Source: Porticoccus hydrocarbonoclasticus MCTG13d
Lineage (GTDB): Bacteria; Pseudomonadota; Gammaproteobacteria; Pseudomonadales; Porticoccaceae
Length of the DNA stretch: 64,000 nucleotides
Assembly (NCBI RefSeq): GCF_000744735.1
Contig: NZ_JQMM01000001.1
Location: forward strand, 1,984,001-2,048,000
Direction of reading: 5' to 3'
This document shows positions 26,948 to 37,413 of this stretch, piece by piece. The notes beneath the pieces were generated by a model. That model was not told the origin of the DNA, did not search any database, and worked only from the letters and a program-made list of their open reading frames with translations. Each line of letters opens with the position of its first letter. Position 1 is the stretch's first letter. The position numbers and the translations under genes were made by a program.

Positions 26948-27553
26948 ATGAAAATAATTCCACAGATCCTTGCCCTGCTGGCACTGGCTTCCCTGCAGGT
27001 ACACGCCGGCTCAAACAGTGAACCTGTCTCCCAGGAATCTTCCAAAGAAGCCAAAATCAATTGGCAGTCCCCGGAGGAAATCAGCACCCTGATCGAATAC
27101 AAAATGGATCCGGTGAACGGTGAAATCACCTACGGTCCGAACTTTGCCCTCTCGGAAAAAAAGCTGTCCGAGAATTTTTCCGAGATCTATCTGGTGCGCG
27201 CTGTAGATCTCGAGGGTGAAGACCAGTACATTCTCTACGTCACAGCTCAGTACAATGATGAAGGCTGGCGTTCCTACAGCAAGGCAACCACCAAGGATGG
27301 CGAGCTTCGCCTGGTACCCATGTCGAAAGATGAAAATGTCTGCGAGGCAGCCAATTGCCGTTACGAAGAGCGAATCGCCCTGCCGATCTCGTTTATCAAT
27401 TTCTTTGACAGCGCCAATATGGGAATGGATCTTACGATCACGGGCAATCGCACTTACCAGATCAAACTGCCCAGCAGCTACTTCAAGGCAATCCTGAATG
27501 CCGCGCCCGATGACGAGGTCTATGAGAATCTCCCGAAAGGTCAGAAAATCTGA
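26948..27553 (+). CDS. Secreted protein of unknown function
   Basis: 201 residues from the ATG at 26948, chosen because GGAG lies six bases before it and a classic signal peptide follows (KIIPQILALLALASLQVHAG). The mature part is acidic, with a conserved-looking WQSPEEISTLIEY segment and a single cysteine pair in ENVCEAANCRYEE that could form a disulfide. No known domain recognised. Followed by its own terminator, so it is a single-gene unit. Predicted to act in the periplasm or outside. Confidence 0.75.
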   Translation: MKIIPQILALLALASLQVHAGSNSEPVSQESSKEAKINWQSPEEISTLIEYKMDPVNGEITYGPNFALSEKKLSENFSEIYLVRAVDLEGEDQYILYVTAQYNDEGWRSYSKATTKDGELRLVPMSKDENVCEAANCRYEERIALPISFINFFDSANMGMDLTITGNRTYQIKLPSSYFKAILNAAPDDEVYENLPKGQKI

Positions 27554-27576
27554 TGTAATACTGACTCAAATATCAT

Positions 27577-27603
27577 AAAAAAGGGGCTGTATGCCCCTTT
27601 TTT
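27577..27603 (+). terminator. Rho-independent terminator
   Basis: AAAAAAGGGGC / GCCCCTTTTTT stem with a 5-base loop, 23 bases after the stop of the secreted protein; with A and T tracts on both sides it can serve the converging small membrane gene too. Confidence 0.85.
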
Positions 27604-27627
27604 ATCCCTATTGCTGTTTGAATGACA

Positions 27628-27906
27628 CTATCTGCTTCCCCAGATTTTCACCACGGCCCCATCGCTGCCCAGCAGGGCAACCACAAGACAAACAGTGCCA
27701 GCAACCAAAAAGCCTATTACAGGAATCAGCCCACCCATGACTGCTGCTGCAATCACAAAATAGAGGGATATGCCGGTCAACATCAAAAAAAGAATGCCCA
27801 CAAAAAGCAGGATTTTTCGATTCAATGGGCGGTAGCCCTGCGAAGGTGCATTGCGCTCGAAAATACGCAGGATAGGCCAAAAGATTTTGCGAAATACCGT
27901 TTTCAT
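27628..27906 (-). CDS. Small inner-membrane protein, unknown
   Basis: 92 residues from the ATG at 27904-27906, preceded by AGG at usable distance. A basic N-terminus (KTVFRKIFWPILRIFERN) is followed by two membrane segments (about 32-50 and 56-78). No motif for a specific role. Faces the secreted protein across a shared terminator. Confidence 0.6.
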   Translation of the reverse strand: MKTVFRKIFWPILRIFERNAPSQGYRPLNRKILLFVGILFLMLTGISLYFVIAAAVMGGLIPVIGFLVAGTVCLVVALLGSDGAVVKIWGSR

Positions 27907-27993
27907 AAAAACAACCTGTTCAGAGTGTGATAACAACTTTCCAGTTTCGGCAGTCCACTGCCGTTTCTGCGCCAGTTAATAACGTTTTGTCAA

Positions 27994-28140
27994 TTAAAGT
28001 CGCGAGGTGTCACCACCGTCTATCGGTACGGCACTGCTCACAAAACTTGCCCCCTCAAGGGTAAGCTTCAGGATAGTAGCTTCCCCCAACCCGGAAGTTG
28101 CACCAGTGACAATCACGACTTTTCCGACAAAAGTCTTCAT
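27994..28140 (-). pseudogene. Internally deleted short-chain dehydrogenase (SDR) remnant
   Basis: A 48-codon frame that begins like an SDR (GKVVIVTGATSGLGEATI, with the TGxxxGxG cofactor motif) and jumps directly to an SDR C-terminus (ASFVSSAVPIDGGDTS). A full SDR has about 250 residues, so some 200 codons including the YxxxK active site are missing, without loss of frame. Probably non-functional, formed by one internal deletion. Confidence 0.75.
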
Positions 28141-28302
28141 CAATATTCTTCACTGTGTTTTCACATCATCGGGCCATACTTATCCGATTATGTCCTTTTG
28201 ATTTAGTCTACCCGCCGGCAAAGACAATTGGCAGCGCTGTTTACCTGTCAATCGGTTCCGTTAAACATGAACAGTGCCGATTGTCTGTCCTATACTGGCA
28301 TC

Positions 28303-29697
28303 ATGAAACTTTTGTCATGTTGCCCGAGTTACCTCCCTCGCAGTTGTCTGCTTATATGCCTTTTGCTCTTCTCTGCGGTTCTCCGGGCAGAAATATGGGT
28401 GATTGATATCGAAGGAGCCATAGGGCCAGCAACAGCTGACCATATGGAACGGTCTATGGAGAAAGCCGTCACAGCTGAGGCCGGCCTGATCGTACTGCGT
28501 ATTGATACGCCGGGCGGCCTGGATATGGCCATGCGGGAGATGATCAAGGTCATCCTGGCTTCTCCTCTGCCAGTCATTGGTTATGTGTCTCCCAGTGGGG
28601 CAAGGGCCGCCAGTGCTGGTACCTACCTGTTGTATGCCACACATTTGGCAGCCATGGCACCCGGCACCAACCTCGGAGCGGCAACGCCAGTTCAGTTGGG
28701 CGGTGGATCACCGGGATTGCCGAGCATGCCGGGTAACGATGATGCCAACGATGGCAAATCTGAGGGAGAAAGCAAGGAACACACAGAAGCTGCCCCGCCG
28801 GGCGATGCCATGGAACGAAAGGTGGTGAATGATGCCGTGGCCTATATCCGCAGCCTGGCACAACTCAGAGGCCGCAACGGTGACTGGGCGGAACGCGCAG
28901 TGCGGAAAGGGGTCAGTCTCTCGGCAAACGATGCCCTTGAACAGGGCGTTATCGAGTTGGTTGCAGACTCCATTGAAAACCTGCTGACGCAACTGGATGG
29001 CCGTCAAGTGACGCTGGATAAAAAATCCGTGACACTGTCCACTGCCGGGGAAACCGTCCACTACCAATCTGTGGACTGGCGCAGCGAATTCCTGGCAGTT
29101 ATCACCAACCCCAATATCGCCTATATCCTGCTCATGGTCGGTATCTATGGCCTGATTATAGAATTTTACAATCCGGGTATTGGCCTACCGGGCATTGTCG
29201 GAGCAGCTAGCCTGCTGATTGCCATGTATGCCCTGCAAATGTTACCAATCAGCTATGCGGGGATGGGCTTGATTCTGCTGGGCATCGCCCTGATGACAGC
29301 AGAGGCATTTGCCCCCAGTTTCGGTCTCATGGGGATCAGTGGGGCAATCACCTTTTTGACCGGCTCAATCATGCTGATGGACACCAACTTGCCAGCCTAC
29401 CAGATTGCCCTACCGATGATCATTGCATTGACAGTCTTCAGTATCGGCCTGTTAGTGTTTGCCCTGAGCATGCTGGTTAAGGCACGACATCGCAAAGTGG
29501 TCACGGGCACGGAGCATCTGATCGGAAGCATGGCAACGGTGGGACGGGTCGATGGTGTAAATGCCTGGGTCTGGCTCGAGGGAGAACTCTGGCATGCCCG
29601 GTCAGAATCGCCCCTGCAATTGAATGAACAGGTACGGGTAACGGCTATTGACGGGCTGACCGCTGTGGTCAGCAAACCCACTGAAGGAGAATACTGA
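28303..29697 (+). CDS. NfeD-family membrane serine protease (NfeD1b)
   Basis: 464 residues from the ATG at 28303. Signal peptide, then a ClpP-like protease domain: RIDTPGG near residue 73, [12 protein letters not shown] near 103-114 with the likely nucleophile serine, and the catalytic lysine side further on. A charged loop ([17 protein letters not shown] region) interrupts the domain, then four or five membrane segments (about 260-400) and a C-terminal OB domain. Such proteins pair with slipins; the slipin gene follows with a one-base stop/start overlap (TGATG). The pair is thought to control membrane protein quality or lipid microdomains. Confidence 0.93.
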   Translation: MKLLSCCPSYLPRSCLLICLLLFSAVLRAEIWVIDIEGAIGPATADHMERSMEKAVTAEAGLIVLRIDTPGGLDMAMREMIKVILASPLPVIGYVSPSGARAASAGTYLLYATHLAAMAPGTNLGAATPVQLGGGSPGLPSMPGNDDANDGKSEGESKEHTEAAPPGDAMERKVVNDAVAYIRSLAQLRGRNGDWAERAVRKGVSLSANDALEQGVIELVADSIENLLTQLDGRQVTLDKKSVTLSTAGETVHYQSVDWRSEFLAVITNPNIAYILLMVGIYGLIIEFYNPGIGLPGIVGAASLLIAMYALQMLPISYAGMGLILLGIALMTAEAFAPSFGLMGISGAITFLTGSIMLMDTNLPAYQIALPMIIALTVFSIGLLVFALSMLVKARHRKVVTGTEHLIGSMATVGRVDGVNAWVWLEGELWHARSESPLQLNEQVRVTAIDGLTAVVSKPTEGEY

Positions 29698-30443
29698 TGT
29701 TCGAAATGCAAACATTTTTTGGGATACTGCTGGTATTAGTGGTCGTATTACTGGCGTCCATGTTCCGTATCTTGCGGGAATATGAACGCGGCGTGGTGTT
29801 TATGCTGGGCCGCTTCTACAAAGTGAAGGGCCCCGGTCTTGTCATCATCATCCCTGTACTGCAACAAATGGTACGGGTGGATTTGCGCACTCTGGTGATG
29901 GATGTACCCACTCAGGACGTTATCTCCAGGGATAATGTCTCTGTCCAGGTCAATGCGGTCATTTATTTCCGGGTTATGGACCCCGAGCGCGCCATCATCC
30001 AGGTGGAAAATTACCTTGAAGCCACCAGTCAACTGTCGCAGACCACCCTTCGCTCGGTGCTGGGGCAGCACGAGCTCGATGATATGCTGGCCGAGCGCGA
30101 CCGCCTCAATGCCGACGTGCAGACCATTCTCGACAAACAGACCGAGGCCTGGGGCGTCAAAGTGGCCAACGTGGAAATCAAGCATGTGGATCTGAACGAA
30201 TCCATGATTCGCGCCATAGCCAAACAGGCGGAGGCCGAGAGAGAGCGTCGCGCAAAAGTCATTCACGCCATGGGTGAAGCCGAAGCAGCAGAGAAACTCG
30301 CAGAAGCAGCAAAGATACTGGCCACAGAGGAATCCGCCATTCAATTGCGCTATCTGCAAACCCTGGTGGAAATTGCCGGTGACAAGAGTTCCACTATCGT
30401 GTTTCCACTGCCCGTCGATATCATGAAGAAATTTTCGTCCTGA
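29697..30443 (+). CDS. Slipin (stomatin/prohibitin-like SPFH protein)
   Basis: 248 residues: one N-terminal membrane segment, then an SPFH domain ([26 protein letters not shown]) and a coiled C-terminal part rich in Ala/Glu ([33 protein letters not shown]). It oligomerises on the membrane. Translationally coupled to the NfeD protease upstream, which cleaves slipin C-termini in archaeal models. Confidence 0.94.
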   Translation: MFEMQTFFGILLVLVVVLLASMFRILREYERGVVFMLGRFYKVKGPGLVIIIPVLQQMVRVDLRTLVMDVPTQDVISRDNVSVQVNAVIYFRVMDPERAIIQVENYLEATSQLSQTTLRSVLGQHELDDMLAERDRLNADVQTILDKQTEAWGVKVANVEIKHVDLNESMIRAIAKQAEAERERRAKVIHAMGEAEAAEKLAEAAKILATEESAIQLRYLQTLVEIAGDKSSTIVFPLPVDIMKKFSS

Positions 30444-30567
30444 GGCTGGCAACCGACCAACATGCAGTCGACATCCGGAACGATGTTGAGGTCATTCGAC
30501 AATATTGTGGAATGGCCATTGTAATGTCATTGCCGGAGCGTTGTCCGGCCGACAGTGAGAAACCACC

Positions 30568-32025
<1,458 letters not shown>

Positions 32026-32065
32026 ATACAGCCCATCCCCACAAACCCGTTGAGGTGATTTGTCA

Positions 32066-32992
32066 ATGAACCCGGTATTTGCCTTTCTGCTCGCGATCTT
32101 TGCCCTGGTCATTGCCTGGGTCATGTTGAACCGGGTATTCCCCCGTCAGGCGGCAAAAGCTGGTATTGGCCTGGAACGCTGGCGTTCATGCCTCGACAGC
32201 AAAATAGCCACTATTCCGGGTGCCACCATGCCCTATCTGGAAGGAGGTTGCGGTGAGCCGTTGGTACTGATTCACGGCTTTGGCGGAGACAAGGACAATT
32301 TCACCCGTATCGCACGCTTTCTCACCCCCCATTATCACCTGATCATCCCGGACCTGCCAGGCTTTGGTGACGCCAGTCGGGACCCGGAGGCCAGCTATCA
32401 GGTCACCGATCAGGTGAAGAACCTGTGCGAATTTCTGAATGTACTCGGTCTCAAGCGGGTTCATCTGGGGGGTAACTCCATGGGCGGCTTCATTGCCTGT
32501 CAATTTGCCGCCGAACAGCCCGAACGGGTTGCCAGCCTGTGGCTACTGAATGCTGCCGGTACCGAGCCCGCCTACGAGTCAGACCTGCTGAAACACTATC
32601 TCGCCACTGGTGAGCTCCCCATGCTGTTGCACTCGGCGGGTGATTTCAAAAAACTCATGCAAATGACCACACATAAACCGCCTTTTCTGCCCTACTCCAT
32701 AAGAAGCACACTGGCCCGGCGCAGCGTTGCCGATTTCGATTTGCACAGCGAAATCATGCGGCAAGTCACTGCATCACCCATGCTGGAAACACAGTTTAAA
32801 ACCATCGACACGCCGACACTGATTGTCTGGGGAAACGAGGATCAGATTCTGCACCCTGCCGGGGCGGCTGCTCTGCAATCCCTGCTGCCGAATAGCGAAG
32901 TTCGAATGATGGCCAACATTGGTCATCTACCCATGCTGGAGGCGCCCCGTCGCACAGCCCGAGATTACATTCGCTATCGCAACCGATTCTAA
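32066..32992 (+). CDS. Membrane-anchored alpha/beta hydrolase
   Basis: 308 residues from the ATG at 32066; GAGG eight bases ahead favours it over a TTG two codons upstream. N-terminal membrane anchor (residues 3-22), oxyanion motif HGFGGD near 72, nucleophile in GGNSMGG near 138-144, acid in IVWGNEDQ near 258, and histidine in IGHLPMLEAP near 287. Belongs to the esterase/lipase group. Being next to a Baeyer-Villiger monooxygenase, it may cleave the ester that enzyme makes; this is inference. Confidence 0.9.
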   Translation: MNPVFAFLLAIFALVIAWVMLNRVFPRQAAKAGIGLERWRSCLDSKIATIPGATMPYLEGGCGEPLVLIHGFGGDKDNFTRIARFLTPHYHLIIPDLPGFGDASRDPEASYQVTDQVKNLCEFLNVLGLKRVHLGGNSMGGFIACQFAAEQPERVASLWLLNAAGTEPAYESDLLKHYLATGELPMLLHSAGDFKKLMQMTTHKPPFLPYSIRSTLARRSVADFDLHSEIMRQVTASPMLETQFKTIDTPTLIVWGNEDQILHPAGAAALQSLLPNSEVRMMANIGHLPMLEAPRRTARDYIRYRNRF

Positions 32993-33046
32993 GCCAGAAA
33001 AAAGTCAGACCAAAATGTATCGAAAATTGCGCTGCATCGTGGCTTG

Positions 33047-33826
33047 CTAGAGATGGATTTCTGCTTCCATAAAAGTGACGGCTGAACCCGTTAGCATCAC
33101 CCTGTCACCACGCACCTCGCAGCGGATATCACCGCCACGGCGAGACAGCTGTTTCGCCGTCAGTGAGGACTTGCGAAACCTCTCGGCCCAGAAAGGTGCC
33201 AGCGCACAGTATGCAGAGCCTGTCACCGGATCCTCCGGTATACCCAATTTGGGCGCAAAGAAACGGCTGACAAAATCAACGGTATCACCGGGCGCAGTGA
33301 TGATAACACCGCGCAAACCCACCTTGCTGAGTAGCACCTGGTCGGGTTTGACAGCACGAATCACTGCTTCGTTATCGAACACCGCCAGATAGTCATCAGC
33401 TGCCAACAACTGAACCGGTTTTTGTCCCAGGGCCTGGTAGAGCAAATCAGGTAGTTCACAGGGTTTTGGTACGCAGGCCGGAAAATCCATTTGCAACCAA
33501 TCACCCGATCGCTCAACTGTCAGCTCACCACTGCGCGTGGCAAACGTGATCCGGTTTTGCCGGTAGTCACTGTGCACAAAAATCACGTGGGCTGCCGCCA
33601 ATGTGGCATGACCACACAACTCGACTTCAGCCAGCGGAGTAAACCAGCGCAGCGAAAAGCCATTGTGGGAAGGGACAAAAAAAGCCGTTTCGGAGAGGTT
33701 GTTCTCCTCTGCAATGGCCTGCAGCAGGCTGTCGTCCAGCCATGAAGCCAGTGGCACCACCGCAGCGGGGTTGCCGCCAAAAATTCGGTCGGTAAACGCA
33801 TCGACCTGATATTGCTTAAGTTTCAC
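33047..33826 (-). CDS. PhzF-family protein
   Basis: 259 residues from a GTG at 33824-33826. PhzF isomerase/epimerase fold with the family motifs DAFTDRIFGGNPAAVV at the start, the active-site glutamate in ENNLSETAFF near residue 45, ELCGHATLAAA near 70, and EDPVTGSAYCALAPFW near 200. Most members lack a known substrate. Third in a minus-strand series norR, repeat protein, phzF with gaps of 57 and 34 bases. Confidence 0.92.
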   Translation of the reverse strand: MKLKQYQVDAFTDRIFGGNPAAVVPLASWLDDSLLQAIAEENNLSETAFFVPSHNGFSLRWFTPLAEVELCGHATLAAAHVIFVHSDYRQNRITFATRSGELTVERSGDWLQMDFPACVPKPCELPDLLYQALGQKPVQLLAADDYLAVFDNEAVIRAVKPDQVLLSKVGLRGVIITAPGDTVDFVSRFFAPKLGIPEDPVTGSAYCALAPFWAERFRKSSLTAKQLSRRGGDIRCEVRGDRVMLTGSAVTFMEAEIHL

Positions 33827-33860
33827 GTCATAACACCAAAAGATCGCAGGTGCTCAGCCG

Positions 33861-34235
33861 CTAGTCCTCACAGACTGCCGGGCAGTGCTCGCCACCCTTG
33901 TTCGCAGGATTACACGGACCGCCCTTGCCCGCATAGCAGGCACCACCCACACCTTTATAGGCCGGTCCACCGAGACCATCATACCTGGCGCCACCGTAAC
34001 CTTTGTAAGCTGGACCGCCCAGTCCCTCATAGCGAGCACCGCCTTTGCCGGTGTAACAGGGCCCACCGATGCCCGCATTGGCAGGCCCGCCGGGACCGGC
34101 ATAAGCGGGGCCACCTTTTCCCGCATAGCAGGGTCCGCCCGGTTTTTTGGATCCTTCGCAATCGCAAATATCGTTGGCCAGCGCACTGTAAGGTGTAAAT
34201 ACTACAACGAGGAACAGAATGGCCCATTTCATCAT
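33861..34235 (-). CDS. Secreted octapeptide-repeat protein (GGxxYxGx)
   Basis: 124 residues from the first of two adjacent ATGs (34233-34235), both behind AGGGAAG; the second, three bases on, is equally possible. Signal peptide ending SALA/ND, a short cysteine segment (ICDCEG), then ten imperfect octapeptides of the form GG-P/A-x-Y/N-x-G-x (for example GGPAYAGP, GGARYDGL, GGPCYTGK), and a tail with two more cysteines (EHCPAVCED). Eight cysteines in all and an aromatic residue in most units. I recall similar Gly-Pro-Tyr repeat proteins in Pseudomonas, without a known role. Metal binding, matrix formation or modification by an enzyme are all possible; none is shown. Confidence 0.8.
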   Translation of the reverse strand: MMKWAILFLVVVFTPYSALANDICDCEGSKKPGGPCYAGKGGPAYAGPGGPANAGIGGPCYTGKGGARYEGLGGPAYKGYGGARYDGLGGPAYKGVGGACYAGKGGPCNPANKGGEHCPAVCED

Positions 34236-34292
34236 GATGCTTCCCTGGTAGGTCATTGGCGATGTTGTCTTCGGCTGAACCAGAGCTTATCA

Positions 34293-35864
34293 CTAAAGCC
34301 GCTGGCCGTTTACTCCCAACCGTTTAATCAGGCGGCTGAAATTACCACGATCCAGCCCCAACTCCCGCGCAGCCCGGGACTGGTTACCATCACAGCGGTG
34401 CAATGTATCACTGACCAGGCGCCGCTGGAAATTCGCAGTGGCATCCCGCAAGCTCGGCGGGCTGACGGCATCAGAGGGTGTCAGTGCGAGATCGTCAGCA
34501 GGACTTGAGCAGGTTTCGGGTGCCGACAGATCCAGCACCTGCAGGCCGATACTGAGCAATTTACGCGAGCCTACCTCCTGTGGAAAACGCGCCCGCGCCC
34601 GCAGCACAGCCCGGCTGATCAGATGCTCCAGCTCCCGGACATTTCCCGGCCAGTCATAATGCAGCAGGGCTTCCCGCGCGCTGCTGTCCAGCCTTATACC
34701 CCGCAGGCCAAGACGACGCCGGTTCAGTTCGAGAAAGTGCCCGGCCAGCACCAGCACATCGCGATGACGTTCACGCAATGCGGGGACCTGGATGGGGTAC
34801 ACACCCAAACGGTGATACAGATCCGCGCGAAAATGACCGGTCGCCACCTCACGACTCAGATCGCGATTGGTGGCAGCAATAATTCTTACATCCACCCGGT
34901 GCACGGCATCGCTACCCGGACGCTGTATTTCGCCACTTTGCAGAGCGCGCAAAAGCTTTGGCTGAACAGCCAGTGGCAACTCACCCACCTCATCAAGAAA
35001 CAATGTACCGCCATGGGCCAACTCAAACTTACCGGCACGGGCCTGCGACGCACCGGAAAAAGCTCCCTGAGTGTGGCCAAACAGCTCACTCTCCACCAGG
35101 TTTTCCGGGAGTGCAGCACAATTCACATATACCAGCGGGAAATCAGCACGCGCCGAACTGAGGTGAAGATGACGGGCCACCAACTCTTTGCCCACACCGG
35201 TTTCTCCGGTGATCAGCACCGCCAGATCAGATCGCGCGACCACATCAATATCCTGGTAAAGCAGTTTCATTGCTTTGCTGTCACCAATCAGCTGTGATTG
35301 GCCCTGATCGGCTACCACAGCCTGCGCCACAAGATGCTCCCGCTCGGCGCGAGCCTGTAGGCCACCAATCAGATTAATAATCCTGATGGTTGCCTCAGTG
35401 AGACGAATGAACGTGCGCAATGCCAGCGTATCAATATCGTCGAATACGCCGGGCTGCAAAGCATCCAGGGTCAAAACCCCCCAGGGAATGTCATCGATGT
35501 AGAGAGACACACCGAGACAATCATGCACATGCAGACTGTCACTGGTGCCATCAATAAGCCCATCATAGGGATCGGACAACTCCGAATCCGCCAGAAACCG
35601 CACCGGCTCACGACTCAATAAAATTTTCGCCAGCCTGGGCTGCTCATCCACCACGAAGATACGCCCCAGGGCATCGTCGCTGAGCCCCTTCACTGCCATG
35701 GGTTGCAGGCTGGAGCCCTGCAGTTTCAACAGAGCGGCAGCATCGCAGGGAAAAACCTGTTTCAGCGCCGTCAGCAAGCGGGCATAGCGCTGTTCCGGTG
35801 ACATTTCCCGGCATAGATCCGCAAGGATCTCAAGCATGACCTCAGGCACATCATGTGCTGTCAT
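34293..35864 (-). CDS. norR: Nitric oxide-responsive sigma-54 activator NorR
   Basis: 523 residues: N-terminal GAF domain (NO-sensing non-haem iron in NorR), AAA+ domain with Walker A GETGVGKE near 214, Walker [13 protein letters not shown] near 285, arginine finger, and a Fis-type DNA-binding tail ([20 protein letters not shown]). The sigma-54 contact loop reads GAFSGA rather than GAFTGA. Divergent from hmp across a promoter with three GT-N7-AC boxes, the first overlapping the norR start. Activates hmp when NO is present. Confidence 0.93.
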   Translation of the reverse strand: MTAHDVPEVMLEILADLCREMSPEQRYARLLTALKQVFPCDAAALLKLQGSSLQPMAVKGLSDDALGRIFVVDEQPRLAKILLSREPVRFLADSELSDPYDGLIDGTSDSLHVHDCLGVSLYIDDIPWGVLTLDALQPGVFDDIDTLALRTFIRLTEATIRIINLIGGLQARAEREHLVAQAVVADQGQSQLIGDSKAMKLLYQDIDVVARSDLAVLITGETGVGKELVARHLHLSSARADFPLVYVNCAALPENLVESELFGHTQGAFSGASQARAGKFELAHGGTLFLDEVGELPLAVQPKLLRALQSGEIQRPGSDAVHRVDVRIIAATNRDLSREVATGHFRADLYHRLGVYPIQVPALRERHRDVLVLAGHFLELNRRRLGLRGIRLDSSAREALLHYDWPGNVRELEHLISRAVLRARARFPQEVGSRKLLSIGLQVLDLSAPETCSSPADDLALTPSDAVSPPSLRDATANFQRRLVSDTLHRCDGNQSRAARELGLDRGNFSRLIKRLGVNGQRL

Positions 35865-35916
35865 AAATACACCAATATTGTCTTTTTGACATCTTTATAA
35901 GTGATGTCACTTTAAC
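35860..35916 (+). promoter_or_regulatory. Three GT-N7-AC boxes, candidate NorR enhancer
   Basis: GT-N7-AC matches at 35860-35870, 35880-35890 and 35906-35916, spaced 20 and 26 bases. NorR of E. coli uses three sites with this core. All lie upstream of the -24/-12 promoter, and the first covers the norR start codon. Confidence 0.5.
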
Positions 35917-35957
35917 ATCATAAAAATTATTTTCATAATATTCATCGAGTTACATAT

Positions 35958-35973
35958 TGGCATAATAAATGCG
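35958..35973 (+). promoter_or_regulatory. Sigma-54 (-24/-12) promoter of hmp
   Basis: TGGCAT-N5-ATGCG, with GG at 35959-35960 and GC at 35971-35972, the correct 10-base internal spacing. 67 bases before the hmp ATG. Confidence 0.7.
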
Positions 35974-36039
35974 TTACCTCTTGTACCTGAGCAGTTTTCT
36001 ATATTTGAACAGCGCTCATACCAGAGAACGGAGTACGCT

Positions 36040-37212
36040 ATGCTTTCACAAAAATCCAGAGACATTATTGATACCACCCTGCCCACCGTGGGCGCGCACG
36101 TTAATCAGATCACCGAGGTTTTTTACCCGTTGATGTTCGAGCGCTACCCGGCGGTCAAGGACTATTTCAACCGGGCACACCAGGCAACGGGCACACAGCC
36201 ACGGGCACTGGCCAACGCCGTGGTTGCCTATGCCAGTAATCTGGATCGCCTGGAAGTTCTCGGCGATGCCGTCGGACTCATAGTGCAAAAACACGTCTCG
36301 CTGAATATTCTGCCGGAACATTACCCCATTGTCGGCGAATGCCTACTGGCCGCCATCAAGGAGACACTGGGCGATGCGGCCACCGAAGAGGTGCTCTCAG
36401 CCTGGGGTGAAGCCTATGGCCAATTGGCAGAAATTCTGATTAACGCCGAAGAGCAGGTTTATCGGGCCAACCAGGAGAAACCCGGTGGCTGGCGTGGTGA
36501 ACGCGGTTTCGTGCTAACGAAGAAAATTCGTGAAAGCGACGTGATCACATCATTTTACTTTACCCCGGTCGACGGCAAGCCCATTGCCGACTTCCAGCCC
36601 GGCCAGTACATCACGCTGATACTCGACATTGACGGACAGACTGTCCGTCGCAACTACTCGCTATCGAACAGCCCCGGCAAGCCGTATTACCGGATCAGTG
36701 TAAAGCGCGAACCGGGCGGGCTGGTCTCCAACTACCTGCACGATCAGCTCAGCGTCAACGATCAGATTAAACTGACCGCGCCCTGTGGCGACTTCGTCCT
36801 CAACGATGCCCAGCGTCCACTGGTATTACTGAGTGGCGGCGTCGGTATAACACCCACCGTCAGCATGCTGCAACCTGCACTGGACAGTGGTCGCCAGGTG
36901 CATTTTCTGCATGGCGCCCTGAATAGCGAATGCCACGCGTTTCGGGATCTTATCGAGGAGATGGGCCAAACCTACGAAAACCTCCACAGCTACTACTGTT
37001 ACAGCGACCCCCTGCCCCAGGACAAAGACCAGCACAGCGGATTTTTTGATCGCGCGCGTCTGGCGGAACTGATACCCGCTGATCGTGAAATCGACGTGTA
37101 CTTCCTCGGACCAAAACCGTTTATGCAGGCCTGTTATCGTGCGCTCAATGAACTGAAAATTCCTCTCGACCGAATTCGTTATGAATTTTTTGGGCCACTG
37201 GAAGAATTATAG
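36040..37212 (+). CDS. hmp: Flavohemoprotein, nitric oxide dioxygenase
   Basis: 390 residues: globin domain 1-140 (haem ligand histidine in VQKHVSLNI near 85), FAD domain with RRNYSLSN near 206, and NAD domain with LLSGGVGITPTVSML near 268. Converts NO plus oxygen to nitrate. Length matches E. coli Hmp (396). GGAG eight bases before the ATG. Controlled by NorR through the upstream sigma-54 promoter. Confidence 0.96.
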   Translation: MLSQKSRDIIDTTLPTVGAHVNQITEVFYPLMFERYPAVKDYFNRAHQATGTQPRALANAVVAYASNLDRLEVLGDAVGLIVQKHVSLNILPEHYPIVGECLLAAIKETLGDAATEEVLSAWGEAYGQLAEILINAEEQVYRANQEKPGGWRGERGFVLTKKIRESDVITSFYFTPVDGKPIADFQPGQYITLILDIDGQTVRRNYSLSNSPGKPYYRISVKREPGGLVSNYLHDQLSVNDQIKLTAPCGDFVLNDAQRPLVLLSGGVGITPTVSMLQPALDSGRQVHFLHGALNSECHAFRDLIEEMGQTYENLHSYYCYSDPLPQDKDQHSGFFDRARLAELIPADREIDVYFLGPKPFMQACYRALNELKIPLDRIRYEFFGPLEEL

Positions 37213-37413
37213 ATAACGCAACTCAGGGGACTTCAAGAAGCGGTCTCTGCCACGGATCACAGCTGACCGCTCTCTTTAACTGCCCCTAATAACCTGAATG
37301 AACTGGGGTCAGACACAACTTTCTTCAAAGTGCTACAAATTGAAGAAGCAGAAAATCTTGAAAAATTTAAACCTGAAAGGCTGTCCCTATACTCGCTTAT
37401 TCAAGCGCGGCTT
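37213..37413. other. Spacer after hmp with inverted repeat and a repeated 17-mer
   Basis: AGCGGTC (37239-37245) pairs with GACCGCT (37265-37271) over a long loop, a weak terminator at best. GGGTCAGACACAACTTT at 37306-37322 has a near copy in opposite orientation at 48151-48167. No gene is seen. Confidence 0.4.

Noticed and set aside
33861-34235. Regular 24-base DNA periodicity as a CRISPR array
   Set aside because: The repeat units are contiguous without spacers and encode an octapeptide repeat in one open frame with a signal peptide.
37239-37271. Terminator after hmp
   Set aside because: The stem is only seven bases with a 19-base loop and no T tract, too weak to call.
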